The notes below the pieces were generated by a model. It worked only from the letters and a program-made list of their open reading frames with translations, searched no databases and was not told the origin of the DNA. Positions 1-9,338 of a DNA stretch of 64,000 bases are shown here, piece by piece. A program made the position numbers and the translations under genes. Source of the DNA: Ktedonobacter sp. SOSP1-85 (GTDB lineage: Bacteria; Chloroflexota; Ktedonobacteria; Ktedonobacterales; Ktedonobacteraceae); NCBI RefSeq assembly GCF_016587415.1, contig NZ_BNJI01000001.1, positions 3,945,501-4,009,500 of the forward strand, in the 5' to 3' direction. The number at the start of each line of letters is the position of its first letter. Within the stretch, counting starts at the first letter, position 1.

Positions 1-1105
1 TGACGATGTTAATCGCGACCCCTTTGGCAGTCGTATAGCCGTCACCATCTTTGGCGGTCAGTGTGTGCTTGCCGGTGACCCATTCTTCTTTGACTGTGAG
101 TACGGCCTCAGCTTTGCCATCCTTGTCACTGATGATTTGTGGTTGCCCTGGAAGAGGGTATCCATCCATCAGGATAGTGATTGGGGAGCTTTTGGTGAAA
201 TCGGAGCCTTTGAAGGTGAGACCAACATTGGTTGATCCGGTTGGCAAGGCATTGACATTATAGACACTGTCGATGCTAATGACCGGCTTGGGGCGCGTAA
301 TCAAATAGATATAGTAACTCGTTGCGCTGCCACCGATCAGGAGAACCAGGAGAATGGCGGCAATTAAAATCTTGGCGGGCGTACTACTGAACCAGGAGCG
401 TTTGCGCGGAGCTGGCGCGGGAACTGGTGGATAGTAAGGGCCGTACGGCGTGCTTCCCTGTGGGGGGAAGGCTGAGGGCGCACCCTGGGGACCGTAATAA
501 TGTGCCTGCCCTGGTATGGGAGGGTATATATTCTGTGGCGACGAGGCAGAAGGCATCGCGGCAGGATCGTAAGGTGCTCCCGGCTGTGGCATGGGTGCCT
601 GTGGTGGAAAAACACCGCTTTGTGGTTGATAAACGGGTGCTAGCGGCGCGTGGTCAGATGAAGAAGGTACCTCTACAGGTGTCTGTGGTGGGAAGACCCC
701 ACTCTGTGGTTGGTAAACGGGTGCTAGCGGCGCGTATTCGGCTGAAGAGGGCACCGCCACGGTTGGCTCATTGGCTGTTATGGCGTTTGCCTCTACGGCA
801 CTGTTGTGAATACCCGATGCAAATTGCTCAGATGCGGATTGTGCATTTGGAACTTCAGGCATATGAACCGCTGGCATGGCATAGTGTGAGACTTCTTTGC
901 CCTGATAATGCTCCCTTGAAAGGGCTGTTGCGGCTTCTTTGGCTGGCGTGAACTCCTGAAAGGAAAAGGCAGGAGCCGAATCTGTGTCTATGGGAGTCGT
1001 AGTACTGTTGATAGAAGCGGGCGGTGTCTGGGATTTGCCACAATTGTCGCAGTACTGAGCGTGCTCTGAGGAGAGGGCAGAGCCGCAGGCATAGCAGTAG
1101 CGCAT
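1..1105 (-). CDS. Zinc-ribbon, proline-rich, single-pass membrane protein (3' end outside window)
   Basis: Reading leftward from an ATG at 1105 the frame stays open to base 1, giving about 368 residues without a stop, so the C-terminus is missing. The N-terminus is a zinc ribbon with CxxC pairs at C4/C7 and C19/C22. Residues about 30-240 are low-complexity and Pro/Gln/Ala-rich and hold two copies of a 28-residue repeat (APLAPVYQPQSGVFPPQ core; the DNA copies are 84 bp apart near 631 and 715). One membrane segment follows at about 243-268. The remainder looks like an Ig/filamin-like extracellular domain. Function unknown; the architecture (cytosolic zinc ribbon, linker, TM, outside beta domain) suggests a surface or signalling protein. 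Confidence 0.8.
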   Translation of the reverse strand, partial: MRYCYACGSALSSEHAQYCDNCGKSQTPPASINSTTTPIDTDSAPAFSFQEFTPAKEAATALSREHYQGKEVSHYAMPAVHMPEVPNAQSASEQFASGIHNSAVEANAITANEPTVAVPSSAEYAPLAPVYQPQSGVFPPQTPVEVPSSSDHAPLAPVYQPQSGVFPPQAPMPQPGAPYDPAAMPSASSPQNIYPPIPGQAHYYGPQGAPSAFPPQGSTPYGPYYPPVPAPAPRKRSWFSSTPAKILIAAILLVLLIGGSATSYYIYLITRPKPVISIDSVYNVNALPTGSTNVGLTFKGSDFTKSSPITILMDGYPLPGQPQIISDKDGKAEAVLTVKEEWVTGKHTLTAKDGDGYTTAKGVAINIV

Positions 1106-1601
1106 ACTATTTTTCCCTCAATCCAGCCGATGAGAATGGCTGGATGTTTTGCTTCACTCATAACTGGTGCATTAGCGGAATCAGGGAGAGATATTAGGAA
1201 GCTTTCTCTCATTTAAGGAGAGAAGGTATTACATATTCTCTGCGCCCATCTGGGAGATGCAAGGTGCTGTGAGTGAAGAAAATAATAATAATAATATAGA
1301 ATCAAAAGAGAAAAAATATTTACACTCATAAAGATGAGATATATTGAAGTATAGCATAGAAATATATAGTTTGTATACATATTTATGGTTACTATAAAGT
1401 AACGGCGGAAGGGGAGGCTTTTTCTATAAAAAACAGGAATTGCCAGCCACTGGCAGATTTGAGCATACTTTTTTTAGAAAAGAGAGAAACTATCTCGATT
1501 TAACGCTGTCAATGGACATAATTGGTGGTAAAAGTTGCGTGCATCGGCAAAATGTAATAGCATAGGAGGATGGTATTATTTTATTCAATTGAGGTTTTAT
1601 T
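1106..1601. other. AT-rich divergent intergenic region
   Basis: About 500 bp between two divergently read genes. It is clearly more AT-rich than its surroundings, especially 1270-1400, and should hold promoters for both sides. I see no ORF with a good ribosome-binding site and no repeat family member here. Confidence 0.5.
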
Positions 1602-1979
1602 ATGAAGCAACAAGGTATGATTGTAGATTTAGATTTAGAGACGATGACGGCGCAGGATGTCGTTGATCGCCAGTTACAGGCGTATAATGCCCATAATCTG
1701 GAGGCTTTCCTGGCGTGTTACAGTCCTACTGTAACGGTGGCTTTGCATCCTGGTGGGCAGATACTTGACGAGGGCCTGGAGGCGTTGCGCCTCTCCTATG
1801 CCAAGCTCTTTACCGAGTGCCCACATTTGCATGCACATATAACCAGGCGTATTACCTCGGAGAATCTCATCATTGATGAGGAGGAGGTTGAAGGCCTGGT
1901 GGATGGCCCCTCTGTCCGCTCCATTGTCATGTATGAGGTCGCAGGCGGTCTGATTACGAGAACCTGGTTTGTCGAGTAG
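1602..1979 (+). CDS. NTF2-like / SnoaL-fold protein
   Basis: 125 residues, the usual size of a single cone-shaped NTF2-like domain. The family pattern is visible: an N-terminal helix with QLQAYNAHNLEAFLACYSP, a beta strand with VTVALHPGG, the EGLEALRLSYAKLF helix, then a C-terminal sheet ending GLITRTWFVE. Relatives include steroid isomerase-like and SnoaL-like enzymes as well as non-catalytic binding domains, so no substrate can be assigned. GAGG lies 9 bases before the ATG. A second in-frame ATG at 1617 is possible. The gene runs convergently into the lipoprotein gene with only 18 bp between and no hairpin. Confidence 0.7.
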   Translation: MKQQGMIVDLDLETMTAQDVVDRQLQAYNAHNLEAFLACYSPTVTVALHPGGQILDEGLEALRLSYAKLFTECPHLHAHITRRITSENLIIDEEEVEGLVDGPSVRSIVMYEVAGGLITRTWFVE

Positions 1980-1997
1980 GTGTAGTGTGAACGCAGG

Positions 1998-3179
1998 CTA
2001 GCCAAGCAAGGCTTTAAACATGACTGCCCCTTGGATAGCATTACCTTTTTGCACAAAGAGGGCGAGGATGCCATCTTCGCTCCCTTTATCGAAGGTAGGG
2101 GTATAGCTAACGGGGGTGTGAAAGGTTGTGGCACCATTTCCAGCGCTCGTGGTGCTGGCACTCCCAATTTCGTTGTACAGGTGATCGAAGACCTTTACCT
2201 GGCCGCTGACGCCGGTTGGACCCTTGCCTGTGAGCGTAAAGTTGCGCGCGAGGTGGTCCAGGGGCGTGGGTTGGGTTATGAGTAGGGCATCGCTGTCGAC
2301 CTGGGTTACGAGCCAGATGCCATCAGATCGGCCCTCCAGGCGGCTCAAGGTGACAGTAATCGTACCGCCATCCTGTCCCGCGTTCTTCAAGCTGATCGTG
2401 GCATCAACTCCTTGCTGCTTCAGGATGCTGGCCTGACTTGCTCCTGACCAGTTTAACAGGTTGCTGGCCATGTGTTGCGCAACCTGGCGCGGATCCAGCT
2501 TCCACTGCTCATGGCTTTTACTCACCTGCTGTTGATCAGTTTCTGCCTGGTAGCGTGTCAGGTCAGGATAGAAGCCACGAAACGCGACGGGCAACATGCC
2601 ATTCGCGCCTGGCGCCCATTTGAACTCGCGATACAGGTCCCGCTGGACCGAATCCGAAGACTGGCCCTTATTGACGCTGGAGTTCCAGTCTACCTCGCGG
2701 GTGATAACGGTATTATAGCCACTGATGCGGGCGTCGCCCTGGTAGAGGTCTTTGAGTTCCAGAATCTTCGTGGGGGCCGGACCTGTGATCTGGTCATACA
2801 CATAAATATCTTTTACGCCCCCACTTGCGCCGTTATAGTCGACCTCGACCAGGGTTTGCAGCGTATCGTTCCCCTCCAGGTGTCCGCACGAGACCTTCGC
2901 TATACTGTTCTTTTCACGTTGAATGCCAACGACGGCGCTCCAGTAATCTGTTGAGGCAGCGGTTGTGGGGCAAGGCTGTGCGCCCAGGGCGATCGTTTTT
3001 GTGGTTGCTGGCGCATTGCGTTTAACTATGTGTTGTGTCTCCGTCGTGGTTGTAGCTGCCTGGGCGCTTCCACAACTGGCAAGGAGCAGGAGGAGAAACA
3101 GGCTGAGCGCGAATCCGGTGAAGGGCTGTCTATGTGAGTTAGTATGTCTACGCCGATTCTCTCGGACCTCTCTATACAT
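1998..3179 (-). CDS. Hypothetical secreted lipoprotein
   Basis: 393 residues. A basic N-terminus is followed by a hydrophobic stretch (about 21-33) and a lipobox LASC with the lipidated cysteine at C36, so it is probably exported and anchored to the membrane. The mature part starts Thr-rich and then has mixed beta-rich sequence with no motif I recognise. Mid-protein segments (VQREKNSIAKVSC, LEVDYNGASGG) resemble generic extracytoplasmic repeats. The start is well supported by GGAGG 4 bases before the ATG. It lies downstream of the kinase-WD40 gene on the same strand (76 bp gap), so the two may share a transcript and could be sensor and partner; that link is inference. Confidence 0.7.
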   Translation of the reverse strand: MYREVRENRRRHTNSHRQPFTGFALSLFLLLLLASCGSAQAATTTTETQHIVKRNAPATTKTIALGAQPCPTTAASTDYWSAVVGIQREKNSIAKVSCGHLEGNDTLQTLVEVDYNGASGGVKDIYVYDQITGPAPTKILELKDLYQGDARISGYNTVITREVDWNSSVNKGQSSDSVQRDLYREFKWAPGANGMLPVAFRGFYPDLTRYQAETDQQQVSKSHEQWKLDPRQVAQHMASNLLNWSGASQASILKQQGVDATISLKNAGQDGGTITVTLSRLEGRSDGIWLVTQVDSDALLITQPTPLDHLARNFTLTGKGPTGVSGQVKVFDHLYNEIGSASTTSAGNGATTFHTPVSYTPTFDKGSEDGILALFVQKGNAIQGAVMFKALLG

Positions 3180-3255
3180 GATTCCTCCGCTGCCTTGTTC
3201 GCGCTCTACTATATTCTCTCTATGCTAAACGGCTTGCCCTCGTAATTCGTTGCAT

Positions 3256-5301
3256 TCACTCTATGGCGCGCCAGATCTTCACATGTTTATCATCGCCACC
3301 GGACGCGATTGTGGTTCCGCTTGTGGGCGACCAGGCCAGGCCATATGTGGTTGTCTGCAAAATATTGGTATAGAGCCTATCGCCCTCGAAGGGCGGCCAG
3401 ATCTGGATCGTGCGATCATCGCCTCCCGAGGCGATGGCGGTCTCCGTCGATGACCAGGCTATGGCATAGACATTGCCTCTATGCCCAGTATAGACTCTGG
3501 CTTTTTCACCGCTGGCAATGCTCCAGACATGTACCTGGCTATCTTTGCCGCCGGACGCCAGGTAATTTCCATGAGGGGACCAGCTCAGGGCAAGCACTGA
3601 GTCGCTATGCTGGTGGTTGATGACTGTCTGCTTGCTTGCCACTTCCCAGATGACAACGCTGTTCTCATACAGAGCGGAAGAGGCAATTTGTGCGCCTTGA
3701 GGCGACCATGCCAGGGCGGAGATACCATGAGTATGTCCCTCGTAACGTTCGAGGAGGTTGCCACTGATTGGTTCCCAGAGCTGGATGGTGGTATCTGCAC
3801 TGCCCGAGGCCAGTGTCTGCCCATCGGGCGACCACGAGAGCGCGCTGACGGCTTCACTATGCCCGGCATACTTCTGTGTAAGTTTACCATTCAAGGGATT
3901 CCAGACATGAATGGTACTGTCGTCGCTGGCGGAGGCCAGGAAGCGTTCATCAGGTGACCAGGCGACCGCGTTTACTCGCCGTGTATGTTGGTGGTAGCTT
4001 GTGATGCGCTTGCCCGTCTGTGCCTCCCAGACATTGACTGTGCCATTGGCGCAGCCGGAGGCAAGATAGGTCCCTTTGGGGGACCAGCTTAGGGCCAGCG
4101 CGGTCGCGTCCAGCGCGAATGTGCGCAAAACGTATCCGGGAGTATTGGTAGGCGTCTTCGATTGGGCTGGGGGAGGCGTGGTATGCTGGCTAAAGAAGAA
4201 AATACTGCCCGCGCTCGCGACAAAGGCGACACCCGCCAGGCCGAGCAGCACATTGCGCCGAGTGAGATTGGCTAGCTGGGCTTTTGTGTTCTGTGCCACA
4301 CGCTTTTTGATGTGCTCAAAGTCTTTGGTTGAGCGTGCCAGGTCAGAGAGAGGCTGTTTGGACTGTGGCAGACTCAGTCTCTGGGTCTCATGGGACGCGA
4401 CCTCTTCCTGGTGTTGGCGATTGATAAGAGAGGTATGATGGACGCTTGCGGGCGTCGTTATATTCAGACCGGCGGCCTCTCCAAAGGCGCGCGCGAACTC
4501 CTGCACCGTCGCGTAGCGTTGGCTGGGATCTTTCGCGAGTCCCTTCATAATGACCTCTTCCACGGCCGTGCTAATCATAGGATTGCGTGTCCTTGGAGAG
4601 GGGGGAATGACATTGAGGTGCTGGAGGAGGAGCGAGCCAGGGTTTCCACGGTAGGGGCGCTCGCCGCATAGCCATTCATAGACGGTGAGCGCGAGTGAGT
4701 ACTGGTCACTGGCGTAGGTTGGTTTCTCCATCCATTGTTCAGGTGCCATATAGAAATAGGTACCTGCCAATCCGGGCATACTCAACTGGCTGATCTCGGC
4801 GTTATGGTGGCTGATAAAGGCAATGCCAAAATCACTGAGGATCAGCTCACCTCGGCGATTGAGTAAGATATTCTCTGGTTTGACGTCGCGATGGACAATA
4901 CCCTGGCTATGGGCATAGTCGAGGGCGTCGGCAATCTTTTCCAGATAGGAGTAAATCAGGGTTGGTTTAAGGATACTGCCTTCTGGATGGCGTCTGCGTA
5001 ACGTACCATAGGGCAGAAACTCCATAATGAGATAGGGTGTTCTTTCATCTACGCCGAAACGTTGGACCTTGACGATATGTGGATGGCGCAGGCTGGTAAC
5101 AATACGGCTTTCTTTATAGAATTTGCGAATTTGAGCTTCATCAAGTTGCCCAGGTAGTGTGTGAAGCAGTTTAATTGCGACGAGTTCCTGGGTCTGTATA
5201 TGTTCTCCACGGTAGACCTGGGCGAAGCCTCCTTCGCCCATTAACCGTGTGAGCCGGTAATCGCCTATACGCTGGCCTACACGAGAGTTGCCTTCAGCCA
5301 T
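3256..5301 (-). CDS. Membrane Ser/Thr protein kinase with C-terminal WD40 propeller
   Basis: 681 residues. Kinase domain about 14-275: glycine loop GEGGFAQV, catalytic lysine K44 in VAIK, HRDVKPEN at 137-144, DFG at 157-159 and APE at 186-188, so all key residues of an active Hanks-type kinase are present. A short linker leads to one membrane segment (about 350-372), followed by about seven WD40 repeats (395-681, recurrent SWSPDG and GS/GGDD..I.IW patterns), enough for one seven-bladed propeller. The topology implies a cytosolic kinase and an extracytoplasmic propeller that could bind a ligand or partner. This domain order is common in Chloroflexi and cyanobacteria. A GGGAAAAG-like RBS lies upstream. 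Confidence 0.92.
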   Translation of the reverse strand: MAEGNSRVGQRIGDYRLTRLMGEGGFAQVYRGEHIQTQELVAIKLLHTLPGQLDEAQIRKFYKESRIVTSLRHPHIVKVQRFGVDERTPYLIMEFLPYGTLRRRHPEGSILKPTLIYSYLEKIADALDYAHSQGIVHRDVKPENILLNRRGELILSDFGIAFISHHNAEISQLSMPGLAGTYFYMAPEQWMEKPTYASDQYSLALTVYEWLCGERPYRGNPGSLLLQHLNVIPPSPRTRNPMISTAVEEVIMKGLAKDPSQRYATVQEFARAFGEAAGLNITTPASVHHTSLINRQHQEEVASHETQRLSLPQSKQPLSDLARSTKDFEHIKKRVAQNTKAQLANLTRRNVLLGLAGVAFVASAGSIFFFSQHTTPPPAQSKTPTNTPGYVLRTFALDATALALSWSPKGTYLASGCANGTVNVWEAQTGKRITSYHQHTRRVNAVAWSPDERFLASASDDSTIHVWNPLNGKLTQKYAGHSEAVSALSWSPDGQTLASGSADTTIQLWEPISGNLLERYEGHTHGISALAWSPQGAQIASSALYENSVVIWEVASKQTVINHQHSDSVLALSWSPHGNYLASGGKDSQVHVWSIASGEKARVYTGHRGNVYAIAWSSTETAIASGGDDRTIQIWPPFEGDRLYTNILQTTTYGLAWSPTSGTTIASGGDDKHVKIWRAIE

Positions 5302-5849
5302 AATAAAATATGTCTTTTCCCTTCTGCATGTTTTGCGGGAGTCCTCTCCCTCCTCTACTCGCGTTATCTACACCCATCCACTTCCCACTGCATGCGATCT
5401 GGCGGCGTTATCTGGTGAATTGGTTATTGCTATCTTTACGTGTGCCCATGTGTAAGTACGTTTACGATTATAATAGGCTCTACCTTCTATGTAAAGAGCA
5501 TAACCTGCCGCTCCTACGTCTCTAGTAAGTAGCCTCGCCTGCTTTGGTATTTATGCAGATATTCTCTTTATATAGATCGAGGAGGTCGTCTGAATCTCTA
5601 GAAATGAAGTGTTCCAGCGTTTACCACATATGAAGAGGGTTTTTTGTGAGCTAGTTTATAGCATAGCGTGCGTTTATACCTTACTATTGGAAGAGGAATC
5701 CCATGGTGACTGGACTTTTGTTTTATAATAGGTAATTGATTGAATAGATCTATTCGCAAGATTGTATTGTGACCTCTTTTTCATATTTCTATTTTTATCA
5801 AGCTATTTTCATCGCTTGTCGTTCAACTTTCAAAAGGAGAATCCAGTTT
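5302..5849 (+). promoter_or_regulatory. Divergent intergenic region with 14-bp palindrome
   Basis: About 550 AT-rich bases between the kinase gene and the LamG-like gene. A perfect 14-bp palindrome GAATAGATCTATTC sits at 5742-5755, about 95 bp before the downstream start, and is a candidate operator. No convincing gene is present; the frame upstream of 5850 is open only by chance. Confidence 0.35.
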
Positions 5850-6968
5850 ATGGCTTACGATCCCAACGCACCAGGTAACAACCCGGGTGGAACGCCACCT
5901 CCCAATACACCGTATGGTCCCACAAATTATGGTGCGCCGCCGCCGCCACCTCCGGGACCATCTGATCCCTATCAATCGCAACAGCCTTACAATCCATACG
6001 CGCCTTCGACGCCATCCTATCCCCCTGTCCCAAATCCGAACAGTTCGCCCGCGTATCCTTCGCAGCCCGGGATAAGTGGTGCGGGCTATAATGATCCTAC
6101 CTATGTCTCGCCGTCAGCCCAGGGATACCAGGCGCCTCCGGTGCAGCCAGGACCGAGCTATCCTGGTTACCCTCCTGTGAATCAAGGCTATCCACAACAA
6201 GGCTTTGTACCACCACCACAAAAGAAATCATCGGGCGGGAAAATCGCCCTGATCATACTGGCGATCGTTGTTGTGCTGGCTGGTATTGGTATCTTTAGCG
6301 CATCGGCGTACAATACATCTCAGAGTAATGCGCACGCCACGGCGACAGCGAATGCCCAGGTCACGGCGCAATCTGCCAAAGCCACAGCGAATGTCCAGGC
6401 GACTGCGACCTATATGGCGTCGCACTTCCCTTTTAGTAGCAAGCTGTTACTCAATGATTCGTTGAGCGGTAACAATCCTGCGCATGGTTGGATGTCTGAT
6501 AAATATTGCTCGTTCAGCAATAATATGTACCATGCCTCAGAAACAAAGTCTAGTACGTTTGTGACCTGTTCCGCTAAGAGTACAAACTATACTGACTTTT
6601 CTTTTGAAGCAACGATGCAGAACTTCATTGGTAATGCAGGCGGACTCGTATTCCGTGGGGACGAAGATCAGCAGAACTACTACCTCTTCCTGGTATTCTA
6701 TGACGGCTCATTTGGCTTCTATAGCTATAGCACGTCATCCCATACGAAAAAGATTATTACCGGCAACGTGGATAATTTTAGCATGAGTAAGCCCATTCGC
6801 CTGGGTGTAACGGCACAGGGGAACTCATTTAAGTTCTTCGCCGATGGTCAGCAGATTGGGCAGGCTACAGATAGCACCTACTCTCATGGCCAGGTGGGAG
6901 TTGCGGTTGATAACGATGCCTTAATTACTGAGGCCAACTTTAGCAATGCCAAGGTATGGCAAATCTAG
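5850..6968 (+). CDS. Proline-rich membrane-anchored protein with LamG/DUF1080-like domain
   Basis: 372 residues from the ATG at 5850, chosen because AAAAGGAGA lies 9 bases upstream; the open frame extends further but without an RBS. Residues 1-128 are Pro/Gly/Tyr/Gln-rich and likely disordered. A membrane helix spans about 131-153. An Ala/Thr-rich stalk follows (about 160-190). The C-terminal 180 residues form a beta-sandwich-like domain with typical LamG/3-keto-disaccharide-hydrolase-like features (GGLVFRGDEDQQNYYLF, FFADGQQIG). The domain would sit outside the membrane and could bind carbohydrate. Function not established. A strong terminator follows. Confidence 0.75.
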   Translation: MAYDPNAPGNNPGGTPPPNTPYGPTNYGAPPPPPPGPSDPYQSQQPYNPYAPSTPSYPPVPNPNSSPAYPSQPGISGAGYNDPTYVSPSAQGYQAPPVQPGPSYPGYPPVNQGYPQQGFVPPPQKKSSGGKIALIILAIVVVLAGIGIFSASAYNTSQSNAHATATANAQVTAQSAKATANVQATATYMASHFPFSSKLLLNDSLSGNNPAHGWMSDKYCSFSNNMYHASETKSSTFVTCSAKSTNYTDFSFEATMQNFIGNAGGLVFRGDEDQQNYYLFLVFYDGSFGFYSYSTSSHTKKIITGNVDNFSMSKPIRLGVTAQGNSFKFFADGQQIGQATDSTYSHGQVGVAVDNDALITEANFSNAKVWQI

Positions 6969-6979
6969 GACACATACAA

Positions 6980-7022
6980 AAAGAAGGTGAAGAGCGACAA
7001 AACGCTCTTCACCTTCTTTCTT
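6980..7022. terminator. Bidirectional intrinsic terminator
   Basis: A 17-bp perfect stem (6980-6996 with 7003-7019) around a 6-base loop, with A-runs on the left and T-runs on the right, lies between two convergent genes and can end transcription in both directions. Confidence 0.85.
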
Positions 7023-7052
7023 TTTGCTTGCTATAACTTTTCTGCCTGATGC

Positions 7053-7406
7053 TCAGGATCGATGCCAGTTAAAGGCGACGTTGATAATGATAATTGCGAG
7101 CGAGACGATACCAAAACCGATCAGCCTGGCTATGATGGAGATGGGGTTACTGCTATCTCCAATGCTCAGAAAAATGGCACTGATAGGCACAAACATGACG
7201 ACCGAGACAATGCCCAGGGCCAGACGCTGCCCTGGAGAGACTTCTCGGCTGGCAAAGTTGACCTGCCCTATCTTCTGGGCTCCCATATCATAGCTGGGTG
7301 GCTGATAGGTCTGGCTACTCTGTGGTTGACCTTCTGGTCGCTCTGTATAGGCTTTAGACTGGTAGCCGCGATATTCATCATCTTGTGGATACATCTGTTG
7401 TGACAT
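7053..7406 (-). CDS. Small two-helix membrane protein
   Basis: 117 residues. The first 58 are polar and rich in Gln, Pro, Tyr and Ser, and probably disordered. Two hydrophobic helices follow at about 62-82 and 90-112, with a short loop SIGDSSNP between them. AAAGGA lies before the ATG. No family recognised. The layout (disordered cytosolic tail plus short membrane part) is like that of other small membrane proteins in this window, such as 8700-9149. Confidence 0.6.
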   Translation of the reverse strand: MSQQMYPQDDEYRGYQSKAYTERPEGQPQSSQTYQPPSYDMGAQKIGQVNFASREVSPGQRLALGIVSVVMFVPISAIFLSIGDSSNPISIIARLIGFGIVSLAIIIINVAFNWHRS

Positions 7407-7528
7407 TCTGCGCTTTTCCTTTCGCGTCGAGCATAGGGTGTTGCATACTTTAGAATCTTGTAGAGTCCTGTAGAATCCTGGCTACCAGTCTTTACGTATG
7501 AACTTGCGAAAAGTTTAGGTTTTGCAGG

Positions 7529-8260
7529 CTAGGCCTTACTCACTGAGGTGCGAAGCGCCTCTTTCTCGACTTCTTGCGCCAGGCTCACAATCGCGCCATC
7601 CATCGCGCGCAGTGGTTTCTCCAGGACTGGTCCGTGACCAGTTGCCAGGCGCGAGGGTTCCTGGAAGCGCAGCTTGCGTGCGCTCTCCAGCGCCGAGAGC
7701 TTATGCCAGGTTGCCAGCGCGGGTAGGGGGAAGAGCAGGCGCATGGTTCCCGCGACCGCTATTCCACCCAGGGTTTGAAAGGCATCGCCTACGATTAATG
7801 TCTGATCGCGTTCGTCGAGAAACGAGGCGTGCCCTGGTGTATGGCCTGGGGTCGCGAGCACACGCAGCGAGCCAACATGCTCGCCCTCGTGCAGAAGCTG
7901 CGTGGGTTTTGTCGTAACGATTGGATAGCCTCCCTTGAGAGGGACCTGGGCTTCACGCGGCTCCAGTTCTTTGTTGCCAGCCAGCAAACGTGCCTCACGC
8001 TCAAGCAGCATAACCTTTGCCTGGGGAAGCGCCGCATGAAGCTCATCAAGCGAACCGACGTGATCTCCATGGGCGTGCGTGAGTAGGATACGCGTAATAT
8101 TCCTACCCAACTGGCGTGCCGCGCCAATGATCTGCAGCCCCGAGCCAGCATTCATGGTGTCGATGAGCGTGAGGCCATCCTCTTCGAGAACAAAATAGCA
8201 GTTAAAGATTCCCAGCTTGGTCAGCTGTACCAGGTATTTCCCATGTGCTTTGATTTTCAT
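7529..8260 (-). CDS. Metallo-beta-lactamase-fold hydrolase
   Basis: 243 residues, normal for a single MBL domain. Metal-binding motif THAHGDHVGS places ligands at H62, H64, D66 and H67. A second motif, TPGHTPGHASF, provides the third histidine, and LIVGDAF provides the bridging aspartate. The family includes glyoxalase II-like thiolesterases, lactonases and quinol-reactive enzymes, so the substrate is open. The RBS is weak. It lies alone, downstream in the opposite orientation to the promoter at 8392. Confidence 0.85.
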   Translation of the reverse strand: MKIKAHGKYLVQLTKLGIFNCYFVLEEDGLTLIDTMNAGSGLQIIGAARQLGRNITRILLTHAHGDHVGSLDELHAALPQAKVMLLEREARLLAGNKELEPREAQVPLKGGYPIVTTKPTQLLHEGEHVGSLRVLATPGHTPGHASFLDERDQTLIVGDAFQTLGGIAVAGTMRLLFPLPALATWHKLSALESARKLRFQEPSRLATGHGPVLEKPLRAMDGAIVSLAQEVEKEALRTSVSKA

Positions 8261-8363
8261 TGAATTATTGCTCTATTTCTAGCGATGTGCCTTGATCGCT
8301 GATGCGATAAAATAAACTCTTCTATATATGCACACATGTTTACTCTAAGTGACCTCCCTGGTT

Positions 8364-8420
8364 TTGTCAAGGAAAGTAGGCAAAATTTGCCTTGACAGGG
8401 TGCCCTTCTCTTGCTATGCT
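8364..8420 (+). promoter_or_regulatory. Sigma-70-type promoter overlapped by a nested palindrome
   Basis: TTGACA at 8392-8397, a 17-bp spacer and TATGCT at 8415-8420 form a good promoter facing the 8700 gene. The -35 box is the right arm of an inverted repeat (TGTCAAGG at 8364, CCTTGACA at 8390) that encloses a second perfect palindrome, GGCAAAATTTGCC at 8379-8391. A repressor or activator bound there would directly touch the -35 box. Protein unknown. Confidence 0.6.
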
Positions 8421-8512
8421 TTACCTGGATAGGGAAAATATAGCAGTTCGTAATATCCCCTCTGCTTGAGCATAACCCTGGAAGTGCGTTCTTCGTAGAA
8501 GAGAGTAGTATA

Positions 8513-8617
8513 CTTCTGATCCGAAAACCCTGAGCGTGCTTGCCGTGCCACCGCTTGCCCCCGAATGGGGGAAGCGCTAGGCACGCAAGTGACGTTGGGT
8601 TTCGGAATAAGATCTTA
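8513..8617 (+). repeat. Family A palindromic repeat, copy 1 (one micro-hairpin insert)
   Basis: Left end reads CTTCTGATCCGAAAACCC and right end TTGGGTTTCGGAATAAG plus ATCTTA, giving imperfect terminal inverted repeats. The core contains AAGCGCTAG. A CCCCCGAATGGGGG micro-hairpin (8558-8571) is embedded. The copy lies in the 5' leader of the 8700 gene. Confidence 0.85.
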
Positions 8618-8699
8618 GGAGAAACGTATAGAAGAAGAGTAGCTAGACGATCAGGTAGTGGCTGTCGCCTTTGCTGCTTGTTCCACTGGAGAATAGAGT

Positions 8700-9149
8700 A
8701 TGTGGTATAACAACAATTACAGGCGGCCTCCCCGTATGCGTAGGCGCTTCTTCTTTCCTTTTGTCATTCCTTTTATCTTTTTAGTATCGATGCACTCTTT
8801 TAATGTTTTCTTCTTAACGTTGCTGGTCATGGGAGCCGTGGCCCTCATCGCTACGTTCGTCACTCAAAACGCGAATGCAGGTCGTAACTCTTACCGTCCA
8901 CCTATGCAGAATCAAGTGCCGCCAAATCCACAGGATTACCAGAATCCATATTATCAGCCCTATCAGGATCCGGACCAGGCGACCTCTTATTATCAACCAT
9001 ATCGCCAGGGGTATCAAGCGCAGCAACCACAGGCAGCCAGCGCAGATTCCGCTCAAGATGCAGCCGCAGACCAGTACCAGCGCCCTACTGCTGAGCAGTA
9101 TGAGCAGCCGCTTGCTAACTATCCCGAGCCCATGCCACCTATGCAATAG
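8700..9149 (+). CDS. Small membrane protein with Gln/Tyr/Pro-rich tail
   Basis: 149 residues. An Arg-rich start (YRRPPRMRRR) precedes two closely spaced hydrophobic segments (about 17-33 and 36-54), then a tail rich in Gln, Tyr, Pro and Ala to the end. No enzyme motif. The basic N-terminus suggests it stays in the cytosol. It has a strong promoter at 8392 and a roughly 270-base leader that contains a family A repeat, and a second family A copy follows the stop codon. Function unknown. ATG at 8700 lies near GGAGAATAG. Confidence 0.6.
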   Translation: MWYNNNYRRPPRMRRRFFFPFVIPFIFLVSMHSFNVFFLTLLVMGAVALIATFVTQNANAGRNSYRPPMQNQVPPNPQDYQNPYYQPYQDPDQATSYYQPYRQGYQAQQPQAASADSAQDAAADQYQRPTAEQYEQPLANYPEPMPPMQ

Positions 9150-9174
9150 TAAGCGTCAATGGCCTATGCATGTA

Positions 9175-9262
9175 CTTCCTATCCGAAAACCCTGAGCGTT
9201 TATCCCCGAATGGGGGCGAAGCGCTAGTCACGCAAGTAACGTTGGGTTTCGGAATAAGATCG
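9175..9262 (+). repeat. Family A palindromic repeat, copy 2 (one micro-hairpin insert)
   Basis: Same ends as copy 1, with micro-hairpin CCCCGAATGGGGG at 9204-9216 placed before the AAGCGCTAG core. It starts 25 bases after the stop codon of the upstream gene. Confidence 0.85.
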
Positions 9263-9273
9263 TAGTGAAAGAC

Positions 9274-9317
9274 AAAAAGAACGACTCCTCTCTTTCAAAT
9301 GAGGAGTCGTTCTTTTT
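9274..9317. terminator. Bidirectional intrinsic terminator
   Basis: A 17-bp perfect stem (9274-9290 with 9301-9317) with loop TCTTTCAAAT, A-rich on the left and T-rich on the right, between convergent genes. Confidence 0.85.
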
Positions 9318-9338
9318 GTGTGACTGGTTATAGGGAAA

